Shown: piece after piece, positions 61,740-64,000 of the stretch
How the letters are laid out: each line of letters opens with the position of its first letter
Numbering within the stretch: the first letter of the stretch is position 1
The notes under the pieces: model-generated
Told to the model about the DNA's origin: nothing
Seen by the model: only the letters and a program-made list of their open reading frames with translations
Databases searched by the model: none
Translations under genes and position numbers: made by a program
Source: Heliopora coerulea
Taxonomy: Eukaryota; Cnidaria; Anthozoa; Scleralcyonacea; Helioporidae
Assembly: GCA_030142905.1 (NCBI GenBank)
Contig: JASJOG010000202.1
Coordinates: 124,001 to 188,000 of the forward strand
Reading direction: 5' to 3'
DNA: 64,000 nt

Positions 61740-62716
61740 TTTTGTTAAAAAATTCAGAATACTACGCTAAAGCTGATCACAATTAGGCAGTTTAACAATC
61801 CTTGTCTCTCGGTGATTCACCACATTAATAGTCCGTCCAGTAATCTGACATTTATTCAAATAATTTGAACTACATTTACACTACATTTTTACAGTCACAC
61901 TAAAATTTCTATTGACCAGTACAGTTTTTAAAAGTTACCTAACAGCCGTTGTTATATGTGTTAAACGTTTGACTTGAAACGATTAAAACTCGCTGGATAT
62001 GTGCATACACTGCATTATATTATTAGGAGCTAGGAAATATTTGAAGCTACAGTAAATCAATTAAAGAACATCTATCTATAAAACTATGTATTCCTTACAG
62101 TAAAGATTTAATCATCTTTTAATATTTTAAAAGAGTTTCGGGAGAAGTAACCAACCTCACAATTAATAGTTACAGTGTATTTATGCCAGTGAAGTTTGAT
62201 GTGCATACGGTACATAGAGTTTGGCTTACATAGTTTCAACTCAGAATTTATGCATATTTATTTGTTTGTAATGCTTGGAAAGGCCTAAACTTTAATTATC
62301 AACAGCACACAGTGCATAACTTAAGTCAAATAATTTGGACAAATGAGGTGAAAGTCTACATGTGTAGTATGTAAGTAACAAACTATAATGGCAGTTGCAA
62401 TTTATATATGGATAATTCCACGTAACTTACATTTAAATGGCAATGGAGATCTTACAATCCTTTGTTATTTTTAAGAAAATGTGAATAATCTTTTAGCGAC
62501 TGAAAAGCAATAAAGTCACCTGATTTGTTACTATCCCCTCCAATGTAACATCGGCCATAAAATTACCCATATGTACCATGTTTTACATGTTATTATGTAC
62601 AAAACTATAAATCATAGTTAGCAGCCTTCCTTACTGTAGCCTATGCAAGCCATGTGTTTTTACTTCAACCTATGCAAGCTGTGTGCCACCTGCCACCATA
62701 CTAAGCTACTACTCAC

Positions 62717-62763
<47 letters not shown>

Positions 62764-63540
62764 TTCCCAGATATCAAATTATGTACAGCATTACTTTTTA
62801 ATTATCAAATTATGTGTTTCTTTTTCCAGTTATAGAATTACAAGTGTTTAACTTTAAAGTATTTCTTACTTTTTTTATTTGCAGATACTAGCTCTCGATT
62901 TCCAAACTTTAAGGCATAGTATAACCTCATTCTAATGAAAAGCTTCCAGAGAAATTCATCAGGAAATGCAGAGCATTCTGGAAGAGTGATTCTCGGGAGC
63001 TGTGAGAGTAAAAATTTACCAACTCCAACTTCATGAACAACAGAAGGAAACACTTCAACAAACATACTTTCAAGACCAACAATGTAGTTTGTGAAGCTGC
63101 TTACAGGAGCCAAAATAATTTATATTATAAATATAACAAACATATTGCTCATATAAATCATTTTTGCCTGTATGAAGTGTCCCTAAAAGGCACTTTCATG
63201 TTCTAAATGTTTCCTTCTACAGTTTGAATTCTCATCAGAAAGTACTCCTCTGTGTACTTGTATCAGACTGGGTTGATTTGAATGACTTTGAAGTTGAAAT
63301 AGGAATGTAAATAAACTATAATCCATCAAAGAATATTCTGGCCAACACTACAATTTTCCAAATGGAATCCAGCCTTGGCCTCCATATTGACTGATACATT
63401 GTAAGTTTGAAACAGACACACTGAAACAGGACCTTCACCATCTGAGACCGTGTCACTATACAAAGGAAAAGTTTAAAAAAAAACAGCCCATAAAAAACTT
63501 TATATTCTGAATTTTCCTAGTATCAATATTAAACAGGGTT
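61740..63540. other. Downstream region without a supported gene
   Basis: Very AT-rich, with a TA tract at 62722-62761. Acceptor-like sites at 62830 and 62884 could lead to short terminal exons, but none could be chosen. No stop codon or polyadenylation site of the SMP-C2 gene was fixed. Confidence 0.35.
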
Positions 63541-63925
63541 CGTACGAATGAAAGGTCACAAAATTCCAGGAGTTTTCCAGGGTAGCAACGCTACTTTTCC
63601 AGGATCCAACCCCTAGTTTTCTTTGGCATGAAGGGCAAGAATGTACTCTTCCTTATGACAACAGTACAACATCATTTTGTTGGTTTCAATATAAGAACTA
63701 AGCAATAATAAATTCACGACTCGATTCAATTTGGATTCGACAGGAAAGCAAGGACGAAAGCTAACAAATCTATTTTGTGTATGAAAAAAAAGAACTTTTG
63801 TGAATGTTCGTATTGGAAGCTCTGGATTATCCAGTTTCAAATTCTTTACAAAATTCCAGGAGAATTACAAGAGTACCTAGAAAACAGCTGTTTTTCCAGG
63901 AGTTTTCCAGGGCCCTGTAAAGAAC
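63540..63925. repeat. TTTTCCAGG-rich transposon-like sequence
   Basis: Starts CAGGGTTCGTACGAATGAAA and repeats AATTCCAGGAGTTTTCCAGG at 63563 and, in part, at 63853 and 63890. It ends near GGGCCCTGTAAAGAACCGT. Similar GGGTTCGTACG ends belong to widespread non-autonomous DNA transposons. Confidence 0.5.
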
Positions 63926-64000
63926 CGTATTGAGGGCTGAAACCGACTGAGGTGCCGGTGAACACGCTAAATTCTACTCGAAAAAATCGTTTATACATTA

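Overview
The window is AT-rich animal nuclear DNA with very long introns and dense transposable-element relics. A Penelope-like retroelement, a LINE, a degenerate integrase-core gene of a type I associate with fish and cnidarians, many foldback/TIR miniature elements and tRNA-derived repeats all point to an invertebrate. A cnidarian, most likely a stony coral, fits best. That placement is inference; no marker gene proves it.

Layout. Positions 1 to about 12,700 hold no gene I can support, only miniature transposons (2023-2199, 2515-3118, 5002-5125, 5538-5611), a tRNA-like repeat and a diverged direct repeat. From 12,777 to about 58,500, and probably to 61,246 or beyond, one gene on the plus strand fills the window. 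It encodes an extended-synaptotagmin/tricalbin-like protein: a membrane hairpin, an SMP lipid-transfer domain, then a series of C2 domains. I assembled 23 exons with good splice sites whose reading phases match at every junction, plus one or two tentative 3' exons. One exon, the central strands of the second C2 domain, was not found; it should lie between 33,258 and 36,805. No stop codon was identified, so the gene may run past the window.

The introns hold almost everything else. Intron 25,275-32,072 carries a MADF-domain gene whose second exon is split by a 3.1-kb integrase-type transposon with terminal inverted repeats and an imperfect 8-bp target duplication. Removing the insert and one target copy restores the reading frame. 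Intron 33,258-36,805 carries a 5'-truncated Penelope-like element (RT plus GIY-YIG) with an inverted copy of its own 3' end at its left edge and hammerhead-ribozyme-like cores in both ends. Intron 38,324-45,098 carries a minus-strand LINE (ORF1 plus endonuclease/RT), itself interrupted by a small palindromic element, and a large inverted duplication of a tRNA-like repeat. Intron 20,942-25,152 contains a CACATGTG-type miniature element cut in two by about 2.8 kb of unidentified DNA. Intron 50,043-52,528 contains a long foldback element with a TTAA-flanked miniature element inserted in one arm; the other arm preserves the empty site.

At protein level the encoded protein would sit in the endoplasmic reticulum through its N-terminal hairpin, carry lipid in the SMP tube, and bind a partner membrane through C2 domains. 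The second and third C2 domains keep the acidic residues for calcium binding; the first and the C-terminal C2-like domain do not. No bacterial operons, CRISPR arrays, rRNA genes or confident functional tRNA genes are present.
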